Assembly (NCBI RefSeq): GCF_007954365.1
Contig: NZ_VOLO01000002.1
Coordinates: forward strand, 186,001 to 250,000
DNA: 64,000 bases
Source: Frigoribacterium sp. ACAM 257
Lineage (GTDB): Bacteria > Actinomycetota > Actinomycetes > Actinomycetales > Microbacteriaceae
Reading direction: 5' to 3'
Shown here: one piece after another, positions 1 through 8,211 of the stretch
How the letters are laid out: every line of letters begins with the position of its first letter
Position numbering within the stretch: position 1 is the stretch's first letter
The notes under the pieces: model-generated
Databases searched by the model: none
What the model was told of the DNA's origin: nothing
The model's input: only the letters and a program-made list of their open reading frames with translations
Program-made: the position numbers and the translations under genes

Positions 1-149
1 GTGGGGTCGGCAAGACCCCCGACGTAACCGAGGTAGCCGGGGACGAGGGGCAGAACGCAGGGGCTCACGAAAGAGACCAGCCCGGCGAGGAGGGCGATCG
101 GGACGGCAAGGAGGAGCTGGCCGTCGAAGACGGTGTCGGCGAGGTTCAT
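1..149 (-). CDS. ccdA: CcdA-type thiol:disulfide transporter, N-terminal part (cut by window edge)
   Basis: Only the first 49 codons are inside the window; the gene runs off the left edge. The first membrane segment contains the CcdA/DsbD signature SFVSPCVLPLVPGYLGYVGG, in which the Pro-Cys carries reducing equivalents across the membrane. CcdA proteins pass electrons from cytoplasmic thioredoxin to extracytoplasmic thioredoxin-like proteins such as TlpA or ResA. The ATG overlaps the TGA of the TlpA-like gene upstream (ATGA), so the two are translationally coupled and TlpA is the obvious redox partner. The family assignment is firm; the rest of the protein is not visible. Confidence 0.9.
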   Translation of the reverse strand, partial: MNLADTVFDGQLLLAVPIALLAGLVSFVSPCVLPLVPGYLGYVGGLADP

Positions 150-751
150 GGGGTCTCGGCGAGAACGGTGGTGATGAGGGAGTTGAGGATGGATTTCTCG
201 GCTCGGCCGGTGATCCGGGCTGCTGCTCGGCCCTCTCGGTCGACGACGATCGTGGTGGGAACGGCGTTCGGGGACACCTGGCCGGCGAAGGCCAGCTGTA
301 CGGCGCTGTCGGTGATGTCGATGACGGAGGGGTAGGTGACGTTGAACCGTTCAGCGAAGGCGACCGCGGTGCTCGCCTGGTCGCGGACGTTCACTCCGAT
401 GAAGGACACGCCCTGGTCTTGGTACTGCTGGTGGAGGGCTTCGAGGTCAGGAGCTTCGGCTCGGCACGGGGGGCAGGCGGCGTACCAGAAGTTGACCACC
501 ATCACGTCGCCGTCGTAGTCGGCTGAGTCCAGCGGTTCGCCGAGGTCTGTGGTGCTGGTGAAGGAGATCGGTTCACCCCTGTTGGCCGGAGGAATCTCGA
601 CCACGGTGCCGTCGCCGCCGATGTAGTTCTTCGTGGACCCGTCCGCGTACTGTTCCGCGACAGAACTGCTCGAGCCGCAACCCGACGTGACGATGGCCAT
701 CGCGGCGACCAGGGCAGCGGCGACAAGGGTTCGGATGGTGGGGCGTGTCAT
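146..751 (-). CDS. TlpA/ResA-like thioredoxin-fold lipoprotein
   Basis: The protein has 201 residues. A signal peptide ends in a lipobox (VTSGC, Cys25), so it should be a membrane-tethered lipoprotein. A thioredoxin-like domain follows with the redox motif WYAACPPC (Cys93 and Cys96) and the cis-proline segment NAVPTTIVV. Proteins of this type reduce or isomerise disulfides outside the membrane and are recharged by CcdA. The ATG overlaps the stop of the CopD gene, and its own stop overlaps the ccdA start, which fixes both starts. The operon context with CopC and CopD suggests that it services copper proteins or cytochrome assembly; that role is inferred. Confidence 0.9.
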   Translation of the reverse strand: MTRPTIRTLVAAALVAAMAIVTSGCGSSSSVAEQYADGSTKNYIGGDGTVVEIPPANRGEPISFTSTTDLGEPLDSADYDGDVMVVNFWYAACPPCRAEAPDLEALHQQYQDQGVSFIGVNVRDQASTAVAFAERFNVTYPSVIDITDSAVQLAFAGQVSPNAVPTTIVVDREGRAAARITGRAEKSILNSLITTVLAETP

Positions 752-2670
752 GAACGTGAGTCCTCCGAGGTAAGGGACGGGGTGGCGGTGCGGGGCCCGG
801 TGAGCGCACGGAGGGCCAGGACTGTTGCGGTGAGAGCTGTGGCGGCGGCGCTGATGAGGAGGATGACGCTCCCGAGGCGCTGATCGGCGTCGGCGGCGGG
901 GTGTCCGCCGGGGTTCATCGTCTTGAACCAGTCGAGCATCACGGTCGGCCCCAAAAGGGTTACTGCGGTACCCGCGAGAGCACAGGCGGCGAGGCCGCCG
1001 ATCAGGGCGATGTCGCCAGCTTTGTGGCCGGTCAGTGCCCGTCGGAGAGCGGACCCCAGCACGGCGCCGGCGACAACGACAGCGGTGAGGACGACGACAC
1101 GTCCGAGGGGCTCGGTCACTGCCCAGCGCATGCCCGCCGGGATCATGGCCAGCACCACGGTCACCAGCACGATCAAGCCGACGCCGAGCGGGCTGTCGTC
1201 GAACAGGCCCAGGGGCCGGCGAAGGAGAGACGTCGCCCACTCCCGGGGGCCTCTCGTCCCGTCTTCTCTGAGTCTGAGGGTCGCTCGAGCAAGGGCGCCC
1301 GGGCGTCCCTGAGCGATGCAGGCCCCCGCGAGCAGAAGCGTCACGATCGTCAGCACGTAGGAGCTGAGGAGGTACGTGGCGTAGATCGCCAGTGGACCAC
1401 ACGTCACCCACAGGACGACGAGCAGGCCTGCCAAGAAGGCCGCACTGCGATGCCACGGCCAGGGCGTCCCGGGCCGGTGCTGCGCACGGGTGGCGAGGAG
1501 GTAGGTCGCTGCGGAGAAGAGGATGAGGAGGAGCCAGAAGGGATCTGGTTGACCTTGGAACACGGTGGCCCAGCTCGGTGGTGCAGGGAAGACCGACCCG
1601 GTGAGGGATTCAGCCGCGGTCACTGGACCCGTTTCGTAGATCTCTTGCTCAGCGCCAGGAGGCGCGGTGCGGGCGAGCACGCCGGCAAGACCGGACGCGA
1701 CACCCATGAACGTGACCTCCACGGCAGCTAAAGCCCAGAAGAGACGCGTTCGGCCGGTGTGGATGTGCGGCAGCAGCCACGTGCGGAAGACGGCAGCGAG
1801 GACGCCGACGAGGACCAACACAACGACCTTGCCGAGGACGATGAGGCCGTAGGAGGTGGTGGTGAGCGTTGCGGGGTCGGTGATGCGGATGGTGGCACTG
1901 ACGAGGCCCGAGAGTGCCACGGCGACGAAGGCCGCGAACGCGATTGCCGAGTAGCGGCGGAGGACGACGGGGAACAGGTGCCCGGGGAGGGTTCGTCTGA
2001 GCCAGACGAGGGCGACGAGGCCGCCGACCCAGATCGAGGCGAACAGGACGTGCATCAGGATCGACACAACCGCGAGGTTGTGGGACGCCGAACCCGCCGC
2101 ATGCCCTTGCTGAGCCAGGGGTATCAGGGCCAAGGCGCTCACCCCCGCGAGGGCTGCTGCGTGTCCGGGGGAGTGGGTGAGTGACGCCCACACGGTGACG
2201 AGGACTGCTGCGGCAATGGTGGTCGTCCACGCCTGGCCGAGCTCAATGCCGGTGCTGTAGAAGGCGAACTGCGACCAGAAAGCGGCAGTCCCTGCCTCGT
2301 CGAGGGGAACGCCGCTGATGTTGGCGAACGTGAACACGCTGGCAACGAAGCCCGCGATGGCCCAGACAGCAGCTGAGCTGCGCAGCAGGTGGAACAGGCT
2401 TCGCTGTGAGGGCTGGTGAACGGGGACGGCGGCGGCCAGGAGGAAAGAGGTACCGAGGGTGATCGCGGCTGCACTGTTGCTGATGGTCTTGCTGACCGTG
2501 TACCCAGACCTCACGATTTCTCCGGGGTCCACGATCAGCACAATTTCGCTTGATTTCACCGCCACCAGCAGAACCGCGACGGTCGCCAGGGCCGCGATCG
2601 CGGCCACAACCAGGGTGATTCGTGGTCGGGGATTGCTCGTGATGCGGCGAGCATGAAGTGGCGTGCTCAC
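748..2670 (-). CDS. CopD-like copper transport membrane protein with degenerate CtaG-like C-terminal half
   Basis: This is a 640-residue polytopic membrane protein with about 15 hydrophobic segments. The N-terminal half (to about residue 330) is CopD-like, with the conserved helix VLMHVLFASIWVGGLVALVW near residue 205. The C-terminal half resembles the caa3 oxidase assembly factor CtaG in topology. The helix that normally carries an HMxQH-type metal-binding motif reads SSYVLTIVTLLLAG here, without histidines. CopD-CtaG fusions are common in actinobacteria and act with CopC in copper import or delivery. The start is GTG, overlapping the copC stop as GTGA. Loss of the histidines suggests the C-terminal half no longer binds metal in the usual way. 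Confidence 0.85.
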   Translation of the reverse strand: MSTPLHARRITSNPRPRITLVVAAIAALATVAVLLVAVKSSEIVLIVDPGEIVRSGYTVSKTISNSAAAITLGTSFLLAAAVPVHQPSQRSLFHLLRSSAAVWAIAGFVASVFTFANISGVPLDEAGTAAFWSQFAFYSTGIELGQAWTTTIAAAVLVTVWASLTHSPGHAAALAGVSALALIPLAQQGHAAGSASHNLAVVSILMHVLFASIWVGGLVALVWLRRTLPGHLFPVVLRRYSAIAFAAFVAVALSGLVSATIRITDPATLTTTSYGLIVLGKVVVLVLVGVLAAVFRTWLLPHIHTGRTRLFWALAAVEVTFMGVASGLAGVLARTAPPGAEQEIYETGPVTAAESLTGSVFPAPPSWATVFQGQPDPFWLLLILFSAATYLLATRAQHRPGTPWPWHRSAAFLAGLLVVLWVTCGPLAIYATYLLSSYVLTIVTLLLAGACIAQGRPGALARATLRLREDGTRGPREWATSLLRRPLGLFDDSPLGVGLIVLVTVVLAMIPAGMRWAVTEPLGRVVVLTAVVVAGAVLGSALRRALTGHKAGDIALIGGLAACALAGTAVTLLGPTVMLDWFKTMNPGGHPAADADQRLGSVILLISAAATALTATVLALRALTGPRTATPSLTSEDSRS

Positions 2671-3326
2671 TCCTCAGTGCCACCTGTCTCCGGGGCCGCC
2701 ATCTCGGCCTTCTTCCGGCGGCGGGCTCGAAGGAGGCGGACCACGATCAAGGGAATCAACATCAACGCAGCGAATGTCGTCACCCCAATGATGAGTGGAA
2801 TGCTGTTGGTCGAGGCGGGCCCAGCGGCCGTCTGAGTCGGATCTGGTGCCGTCGGTTCTGCCGTGGCGGAGGGCGAAGCGGCGGGTGTGCTCGCGGCGGG
2901 GGCCGGTGTCGTAGGGGCAGCTGCGGCGACGGGGCCGGCGTAGGTAAAGGTGTAGGTGCCGGAGATGGTGTGTCCGTCACTCGACACGCTCTGCCACGTC
3001 ACGGTGTGCAGACCTGCCTCGCTGACCTCGACGGGAACAGAGAGGGTTGTTCCTTCCGCCACGGGGGCGCCTGTGGTGACGGAGGCCCCGGTGGGGTCGG
3101 TGACGTTCAACGCGATGGCGTTGGCGAACTCCGCCAACGGTGTCTCCGAGAACGTCAGGGTCACCGAGGACAGTTCGGTCGTCACGGTCTCATCAGCCGC
3201 GGGAACTGCTCGGGCGAGGGCGTCATGGGCGGCGGCAGGGCGAGCGTCCAGGACAGCGAGGCCAGCAGCGAGGGCGAGCATGACGAACAGTGCCGTCACG
3301 AGGTTTCGAAGAGGGGGGAAGGTCAT
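2667..3326 (-). CDS. copC: CopC-domain copper-binding protein, membrane anchored
   Basis: The protein has 219 residues. An N-terminal signal peptide ends at AAAHDAL, leaving a histidine at or near the mature N-terminus as in CopC proteins, where it is a Cu(II) ligand. A beta-sandwich with the conserved SSDGHTISGTYTFTY segment follows. An Ala/Pro/Thr-rich linker (about residues 130-165) leads to one C-terminal membrane helix and a basic tail (RARRRKK). CopC proteins bind Cu(II) outside the membrane and hand it to CopD, which is encoded immediately downstream with a 4-base overlap. Family is clear; direction of copper flow is not visible. Confidence 0.93.
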   Translation of the reverse strand: MTFPPLRNLVTALFVMLALAAGLAVLDARPAAAHDALARAVPAADETVTTELSSVTLTFSETPLAEFANAIALNVTDPTGASVTTGAPVAEGTTLSVPVEVSEAGLHTVTWQSVSSDGHTISGTYTFTYAGPVAAAAPTTPAPAASTPAASPSATAEPTAPDPTQTAAGPASTNSIPLIIGVTTFAALMLIPLIVVRLLRARRRKKAEMAAPETGGTEE

Positions 3327-3334
3327 GGGCTTTC

Positions 3335-3673
3335 TCAGTTCTCGGGGCAGGTGAAGGTGCCGAAGGCGCCGTCGTGGTCGCCGGGGCCGAGCTCGGCGCA
3401 GACACCGGTCTGGCCGGCGAAGACGGCTTGGAAGTAGATGACCCCGGCGACGAACGCCGCAGTCGTGGCGAGGCCGACGATCATCCCGACCAAAGCGACC
3501 GTGTTCTTTTCACCTGCTCGACGTGAGCGGATGAACGCGAGAAGGCTGACGACGAAACCGACCGGGCCGGCCATGCAGGCCAGCAGCAGCCCGAGGACGG
3601 CCAGTGTGCGGAGGTTCGGCGGGGGAGCAGCGACGGGTTGCGCTTTCCGGGCGCGCCCGCGGTTCCTAGCCAC
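3335..3673 (-). CDS. Small two-helix membrane protein (DUF4190-like)
   Basis: The protein has 112 residues: a basic, Pro-rich N-terminus, two membrane segments (about residues 23-47 and 60-85) separated by the short basic loop RSRRAGEK, and an extracytoplasmic tail with two cysteines (GVCAEL and FTCPEN) that could form a disulfide. The start GTG lies inside the end of the upstream DsbA-like gene (8-base overlap) and its stop is 8 bases before copC, so it is part of the operon. Similar small proteins are often annotated DUF4190. A possible substrate relation to the neighbouring thiol protein is only suggested by the two tail cysteines. Confidence 0.7.
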   Translation of the reverse strand: MARNRGRARKAQPVAAPPPNLRTLAVLGLLLACMAGPVGFVVSLLAFIRSRRAGEKNTVALVGMIVGLATTAAFVAGVIYFQAVFAGQTGVCAELGPGDHDGAFGTFTCPEN

Positions 3674-4340
3674 CGGCGACTGCGCTTTCCACGGCCTTGT
3701 CGAGGTCGTCGACGGCGGTGAGTTCGATCATCTGACCGTCGACGAAGAACGTCGGGGTGCCGGTGACGCCGAGGGCGGTGCCCTCCGCCCGGTCGGCGAC
3801 CACGCGCTCGAGGGTCGCCGGGTCGGCCACCGCCTCGTCGAACGCTGTCATGTCGAGCCCGAGGTCTTCAGCGAACGTGCGGAACAGGGCTGCTTCGGAC
3901 TCCTGCTTCTCGCCCCACTCGGCCTGGGTCTCGTACATGCGCGCGTACATCGCCTCGAGCTGGCCCTGCTGGGCAGCCGCCTCGACGGCGACGGCCGCGT
4001 TCTCGGAGTTCCGGTGCGACGGGATCGGGAAGTAGCGGACCGCGAGGTTGATCTGCCCGGCGTACTTCTCCCGGACCTGCTCGACGTACGGGTACATGGC
4101 CGCGCACGACTCGCACTCGAAGTCGAGGAACTCCACGACGGTGACGGCGTCGCCCTCGACCTGGTCGAGGTAGCGGGTGTCGTCACGAACGACTTCCGCA
4201 CTGGCCGGTGCGACGGTGGGGTCGGCGGCGAGGGGCTGGGCGGTGTCGGTGCGCGTGCCGTTGTAGATGATGACCGCGACGACGACGGCAGCGGTGACGA
4301 TGAGTGCGATGACGGCGACGATGAATTGGTTCTTGACCAT
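3666..4340 (-). CDS. DsbA-like thioredoxin-fold protein, membrane anchored
   Basis: The protein has 224 residues. One N-terminal membrane anchor (about residues 6-26) is followed by a DsbA-type thioredoxin domain with active site CESC (Cys76, Cys79), a helical insertion, and the cis-proline loop TGTPTFFVDG near residue 197. Such proteins oxidise or reduce disulfides outside the membrane in Gram-positive bacteria. I chose ATG 4340 because the protein then begins with the anchor and sits 2 bases after the M23 gene stop; the open frame extends upstream without homology. Together with the TlpA and CcdA genes this makes the operon a redox module. Confidence 0.9.
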   Translation of the reverse strand: MVKNQFIVAVIALIVTAAVVVAVIIYNGTRTDTAQPLAADPTVAPASAEVVRDDTRYLDQVEGDAVTVVEFLDFECESCAAMYPYVEQVREKYAGQINLAVRYFPIPSHRNSENAAVAVEAAAQQGQLEAMYARMYETQAEWGEKQESEAALFRTFAEDLGLDMTAFDEAVADPATLERVVADRAEGTALGVTGTPTFFVDGQMIELTAVDDLDKAVESAVAGG

Positions 4341-4342
4341 GG

Positions 4343-5584
4343 TCAGACTCCTTTGGTTCTGAGGTAGGCGATGGGGTCGGTGGCAGCTCCGCCCTGGCGG
4401 AGCTCGAAGTGGAGGTGGCAGCCCGTCGAGAGGCCGGCGTTGCCGACCTGGGCGATCTGCTGACCGGCGGTGACCTGCTGGCCGACACGGACTTGAACGC
4501 CAGAGGAATACATGTGGCCATAGTTGGTGGAAACCCCGCCGGCAGACGTAACCGTAATGAGGTTCCCGAATCCGCCGTAGGCGCCGGCATAGGTGACGGT
4601 GCCGGCGGTGGCGGCGTAGATCGCGTTTCCGCAGGAGGCCCCGAAGTCCGCCCCAGCATGCAGTTTCGGGTAGCCCAGGACTGGGTGGATGCGCATGCCG
4701 TAGGCCTGGTAGCTCGAGTACGCCGTGATCGGCATCGTCCATCCCGAAGGCGACACGGCGGAGGATGTGGGGGCTGCAGGAGCCGAGGTCGCCGCGGCTG
4801 CTGCGCGGGCGGCTGCGGCGCGAGCTGCCGCCTCGGCGGCCGCCTTGGCTCGCGCGGCTTCGGCCGCTGCGTACCCTTGTTCGGCGGTGGCAGTCTCTTG
4901 CTTCAACACGGCCAACTGAGCCTCGAGCTCGATGCTCCGTGTCTCTTGTTCCGCGACGGCGGCTTGCGCGGTGGTCGCCGCGGCAAGCGCGTCGTCGCGG
5001 GCTGTCTGCGCGAGACCCTGGAGTCGGTCCCGTTCGGTCGTTGCGACTTGAGCTTGATCGCGAAGGCTGCTGACGGTGTTCGCTTTCGCGGTCGCGTTTT
5101 CTAGCATCCGGTTCGAGGTTTTCGTCAGCTGCGAGGCCGTTCCGAGCCGGGAAAGCAGGTCATCGGCGTCGCCGCCGGCGACGGCGATGTTCATCGACAC
5201 ATCGGTCCCGCCGGCACGGCTCAGCGACGCAGCCCACTGGCTGATCTGCCGTTCTGCATTGTCGGCGTCCTGCTCGGCGCGGGCGACGTCGTCAGAAAGG
5301 GAACGAAGGGCTTCCGTTGCAGCGTCAGCGGCATCCTGAGCCTCTTGAAGCTCAAGGCCACGCTGATCGGCTGCAGTGGTCAGCGTCTCGGCTTGTTGCC
5401 GGAGGCCATCCAGTAGGCCGGTCAATTCGGTGATCTTGTCGGCGGTCGCCGCCTCGTTTGAGCGGGCGGCGATGACGTCATCCCAGGTTGGATAGGCCGC
5501 AGCGCGAGAAGGGGTGGCGGTAAGAAAGGTGGCGGCGAGAACGGCTACAAGGGCCGGCGCAGTCACCCTGACGATGCGAAGCAT
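4343..5584 (-). CDS. Secreted M23 family peptidase with long coiled coil (LytM type)
   Basis: The protein has 413 residues. A signal peptide (cleavage near SRAAAYPTW) is followed by a long Ala/Gln/Glu-rich coiled coil (about residues 40-265), as in EnvC/NlpD- and RipA-like regulators of wall hydrolysis. The C-terminal M23 domain (about residues 285-405) keeps both zinc motifs, HAGAD and HLHFE, plus the NYGHM segment, so it should be an active endopeptidase cutting peptidoglycan cross-links. It is the first gene of a minus-strand operon otherwise devoted to copper and thiol proteins, an unusual partner. A dyad just upstream (5627-5643) may be the operator. Confidence 0.9.
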   Translation of the reverse strand: MLRIVRVTAPALVAVLAATFLTATPSRAAAYPTWDDVIAARSNEAATADKITELTGLLDGLRQQAETLTTAADQRGLELQEAQDAADAATEALRSLSDDVARAEQDADNAERQISQWAASLSRAGGTDVSMNIAVAGGDADDLLSRLGTASQLTKTSNRMLENATAKANTVSSLRDQAQVATTERDRLQGLAQTARDDALAAATTAQAAVAEQETRSIELEAQLAVLKQETATAEQGYAAAEAARAKAAAEAAARAAAARAAAAATSAPAAPTSSAVSPSGWTMPITAYSSYQAYGMRIHPVLGYPKLHAGADFGASCGNAIYAATAGTVTYAGAYGGFGNLITVTSAGGVSTNYGHMYSSGVQVRVGQQVTAGQQIAQVGNAGLSTGCHLHFELRQGGAATDPIAYLRTKGV

Positions 5585-5626
5585 GTAAGGGGTGTCCTCG
5601 GTCTCGAAGGAGCACGCCGAACGCCT

Positions 5627-5643
5627 GATGACTGATCGTCATC
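5627..5643. promoter_or_regulatory. Perfect 6-bp-arm dyad upstream of the copper/redox operon
   Basis: GATGAC-TGATC-GTCATC is a perfect inverted repeat 43 bases before the ATG of the M23 gene, the first gene of the operon. Position and symmetry fit a repressor operator. The regulator is unknown, and there is no adjacent regulator gene reading into this operon. Confidence 0.4.
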
Positions 5644-5677
5644 GTCCGCCGACGCGCAGGTCGCGATCGGGGAGTGT

Positions 5678-6127
5678 CTAGATTCGGGAGATGCCCAGCA
5701 CGGTAAGGCTCACGATCGCCGGGCGTCGCGCATCCGGGACGGAGGGCACTGTTGAGTCGGGGCCGGCGAGTGGATCGAGCGTTCGGGCGGCTGCGCCCCG
5801 CATCCGCACCAGGGCAACAGCGAGAGTCACCACGCAGAGGAGGGCCAGGAGGGTACAGGCCAGAACTCCACCGCTGTCAGTGAGCCCGGTCATGGCCTCG
5901 TCGCCGACTGACAGTGGAGGGAGGGAAGAGTCTCGAGGGGCCGGGTCGTCGACCGACACGGCCTGCGTCACGCTCGACGCGGCTTGCACCCCGCCGGAGA
6001 AGGCGTTGTCGCCGAGGGTGTGGATGCCCAGAACTGCTGCGAGGGTCGCGGCTGTGATGGACAGCAACAGTGCCCAGACCCCGACGGACCACCGTGAACG
6101 GGAGGCGCCGGACGTAGTTCTGAACAT
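5678..6127 (-). CDS. Small membrane protein, function unknown (two helices)
   Basis: The protein has 149 residues. I recognise no family. It has a membrane segment near residues 14-36, a polar extracytoplasmic stretch, a second hydrophobic segment (GVLACTLLALLCVVTLAVALV, written here only as a description of residues about 90-110) and a basic C-terminus. The arrangement resembles small actinobacterial proteins found next to CopC/CDF genes. I chose ATG 6127 because the rc sequence AAGGAGGCGTG directly precedes it, a good ribosome site; an in-frame upstream extension lacks one. It is divergent from the KmtR-like regulator gene at 6243. Confidence 0.6.
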   Translation of the reverse strand: MFRTTSGASRSRWSVGVWALLLSITAATLAAVLGIHTLGDNAFSGGVQAASSVTQAVSVDDPAPRDSSLPPLSVGDEAMTGLTDSGGVLACTLLALLCVVTLAVALVRMRGAAARTLDPLAGPDSTVPSVPDARRPAIVSLTVLGISRI

Positions 6128-6234
6128 CACGCCTCCTTCCAGGTCCAGGTCTGACCAAAGGCTAATCAACAACAGGGGTACGTCGCTGCAGAACTGCCCC
6201 AAGACTCTAGACATCGAGGCAACGTCGTGTGACC

Positions 6235-6254
6235 ATCTTCGCATGCACGAAGAT
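6235..6254. promoter_or_regulatory. Inverted repeat across the start codon of the KmtR-like gene
   Basis: ATCTTCG-CATGCA-CGAAGAT has perfect 7-bp arms. The regulator's ATG (6243-6245) lies in the spacer, so binding here would block expression directly. No Shine-Dalgarno sequence precedes this ATG, so the transcript may be leaderless and the dyad may cover the transcription start. Autoregulation is typical for ArsR/SmtB sensors; this site is the obvious candidate. Confidence 0.5.
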
Positions 6255-6596
6255 ACGCATCAAGAGGAACTCCACCCGGATGACGCGTTCGTGGAACTCG
6301 CCGTCGAAGTGTTCTCCATGCTTGCCGACGCAACCCGTGTCCGGATGATCCTTGCTCTCCGCGACGAAGAGCTATCGGTAAATCATCTGGCCGACATCGT
6401 TGACAAATCTCCCACTGCGGTCTCGCAACACCTCGCCAAGCTCCGTATGGCCCGGATGGTCTCGACGCGCCAGGCCGGCAACCGTGTCTTCTACAGGCTC
6501 GTCAACGATCACGCCAGCAAGCTCGTGCAAGACGCCATCTTCCAAGCCGAGCACTCCGTCGGCGCCGCTTACCGTCACCACCACGAAGGACACTGA
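6243..6596 (+). CDS. ArsR/SmtB-family metal sensor, KmtR type (Ni/Co)
   Basis: The protein has 117 residues with a winged helix (recognition helix near SPTAVSQHLAKLR). The C-terminal ligands have the spacing of Mycobacterium tuberculosis KmtR (His88, Glu101, His102, His110, His111): here His90, Glu103, His104, His112 and His113, followed by His114 and His117. KmtR represses a CDF exporter gene and releases DNA on Ni(II) or Co(II) binding. The CDF gene starts one base after this stop (TGACATG), matching the KmtR-CDF pairing. The metal identity is inferred from ligand spacing. Confidence 0.85.
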   Translation: MHEDTHQEELHPDDAFVELAVEVFSMLADATRVRMILALRDEELSVNHLADIVDKSPTAVSQHLAKLRMARMVSTRQAGNRVFYRLVNDHASKLVQDAIFQAEHSVGAAYRHHHEGH

Positions 6597-6597
6597 C

Positions 6598-7518
6598 ATG
6601 GGCGCAGGCCACGATCACGCGGCACCCGGCGGCACCGACCACCGCCGCCGCCTCGCCATCGCCTTCGGGATCACCACCTCGATCCTGATCGTCGAAGTCA
6701 TCGGCTCGGTCATCACGGGAAGCCTGTCGCTCCTGGTCGACGCAGCCCACATGCTCACCGACGCCGGCGGCCTCTTCATGGCGCTTCTCGCAGCCACCCT
6801 CATGAAGCGAGCCGCAACCTCAAAACGAACGTGGGGCTTCCAGCGAGCGGAAGTGCTCGCCGCCACAGCCCAAGCGACGGTGCTTCTTGCGGTTGGCCTC
6901 TTCGCTCTCGTCGAAGGCATCCGGCGCCTGTTCGAGCCTCCTGCTGTGCCCTCTTCTGAGCTGCTCATCTTCGGCATCATCGGACTCGTGGGCAACATCG
7001 TGTCCATCACTGTTCTCGCTGCCGGCCGCTCGGCCAACATGAACATGCGGGCAGCGTTCCTCGAAGTCGTCAACGACGCCCTCGGCTCAGTGGCCGTTAT
7101 CGCCAGCGCCCTGATCATCATGACCACCGGATGGGGCCAAGCCGACGCACTCGCCGGAATGCTCATCGCCGTGCTCATCATCCCCCGCACCATCAAGCTG
7201 CTCCGCGAGACAACAGGGGTGCTGATGGAATCGACCCCCACCGGCCTTGACCTCGACGACGTTCGGGCTCACATGCTCGAGCTGCCACACGTCACCGAGG
7301 TCCACGACCTGCACGCTTCGCTCGTGGCCACGGGGCTGCCGATCCTGAGTGCGCACGTCACCGTCGAGGATTCCTGTTTCCAAGACGGGCACGCACCTCA
7401 GATCCTCGACGACCTCCAGAAGTGCGTCGCTGAACACTTCTCGATCAAGGTCGAGCACTCGACCTTCCAGATCGAGCCCGCCCAGCACGCTCAGCACGAG
7501 CACCACACCCACGTCTGA
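6598..7518 (+). CDS. Cation diffusion facilitator (CDF) metal exporter
   Basis: The protein has 306 residues. The His-rich N-terminus (MGAGHDHAAPGGTDH) precedes six membrane helices. Metal-site residues are visible as DAAHMLTDAGG (helix 2) and EVVNDALGS (helix 5), the HxxxD and NDxxx patterns of CDF proteins. A cytoplasmic ferredoxin-like domain (about residues 215-290) and a His-rich tail (HAQHEHHTHV) follow. CDF exporters expel Zn, Co, Ni or Cd in exchange for protons. The gene follows the KmtR-like regulator by one base, so the pair is an operon and Ni/Co/Zn are the likely substrates. Confidence 0.93.
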   Translation: MGAGHDHAAPGGTDHRRRLAIAFGITTSILIVEVIGSVITGSLSLLVDAAHMLTDAGGLFMALLAATLMKRAATSKRTWGFQRAEVLAATAQATVLLAVGLFALVEGIRRLFEPPAVPSSELLIFGIIGLVGNIVSITVLAAGRSANMNMRAAFLEVVNDALGSVAVIASALIIMTTGWGQADALAGMLIAVLIIPRTIKLLRETTGVLMESTPTGLDLDDVRAHMLELPHVTEVHDLHASLVATGLPILSAHVTVEDSCFQDGHAPQILDDLQKCVAEHFSIKVEHSTFQIEPAQHAQHEHHTHV

Positions 7519-7530
7519 GCTTCCCCGGGG

Positions 7531-8211
7531 TCAGCAGCAATCGCAGGCCTCGACCTGGCGCTCGCCCGTCAGGGCCGACACGGGCGTCTTGCAGGCGTCG
7601 CCGCGCCAGGCCTCGAGGCCCTCCCTAACGGCGAAGACGACGATGACGAGCCCGGCCACGGGGTCGGCCCATGCCCACCCGAACGCGAGGTTGAGCACGA
7701 GTCCGACGAGGACCGCGGCCGAGAGGTATGAGCAGATCAGCGTTTGCTTCGAGTCGGCCACCGCGGACGCCGAGCCCAGCTCGATGCCGGTGCGGCGCTC
7801 GACCAGGCTGAGGAACGGCATGATCGCGAGACTGACCGCGGCGAGAACGATGCCGACGGGGGAGTGGTCGGGCTCGCGGATGCCGGTCAGGGCGAGTACT
7901 GCATCCACGGACACGTAGGCGGCTAGGCCGAAGAACGACACGGCGATGACGCGCAGCGCGAGCCGTTCGCGCTTCTCCGGGTCGGGGGCGGCGAACTGCC
8001 ACGCGATCGCGGCGGCCGAGAGAACCTCCACGATCGAGTCCAGGCCGAAGCCGACCAGGGCCGTCGAGGAGGCGACGGTGCCGGCGGCGATCGCAACGAT
8101 CGCCTCGATCACGTTGTAAGTGATCGTGATCGCGACGATGATCCGGATCCGACGCTGCAGGAGTAGCCGGCGTGCGGGCTTGAGCAGGGCAGGCAGCGTG
8201 GTCGTGCTCAT
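7531..8211 (-). CDS. CDF-like membrane transporter lacking cytoplasmic domain, cysteine-rich tail
   Basis: The protein has 226 residues. It has the six-helix CDF membrane domain, with metal-site motifs GFGLDSIVEV (helix 2) and VADSKQTLI (helix 5). It stops soon after the last helix, without the usual cytoplasmic domain. The tail contains cysteines (GDACKTP and VEACDCC) that could bind soft metals. The ATG overlaps the stop of the CmtR-like regulator gene (ATGA), which fixes the start and makes the two one operon. Substrate is inferred from the regulator to be Cd(II) or Pb(II). Confidence 0.85.
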   Translation of the reverse strand: MSTTTLPALLKPARRLLLQRRIRIIVAITITYNVIEAIVAIAAGTVASSTALVGFGLDSIVEVLSAAAIAWQFAAPDPEKRERLALRVIAVSFFGLAAYVSVDAVLALTGIREPDHSPVGIVLAAVSLAIMPFLSLVERRTGIELGSASAVADSKQTLICSYLSAAVLVGLVLNLAFGWAWADPVAGLVIVVFAVREGLEAWRGDACKTPVSALTGERQVEACDCC

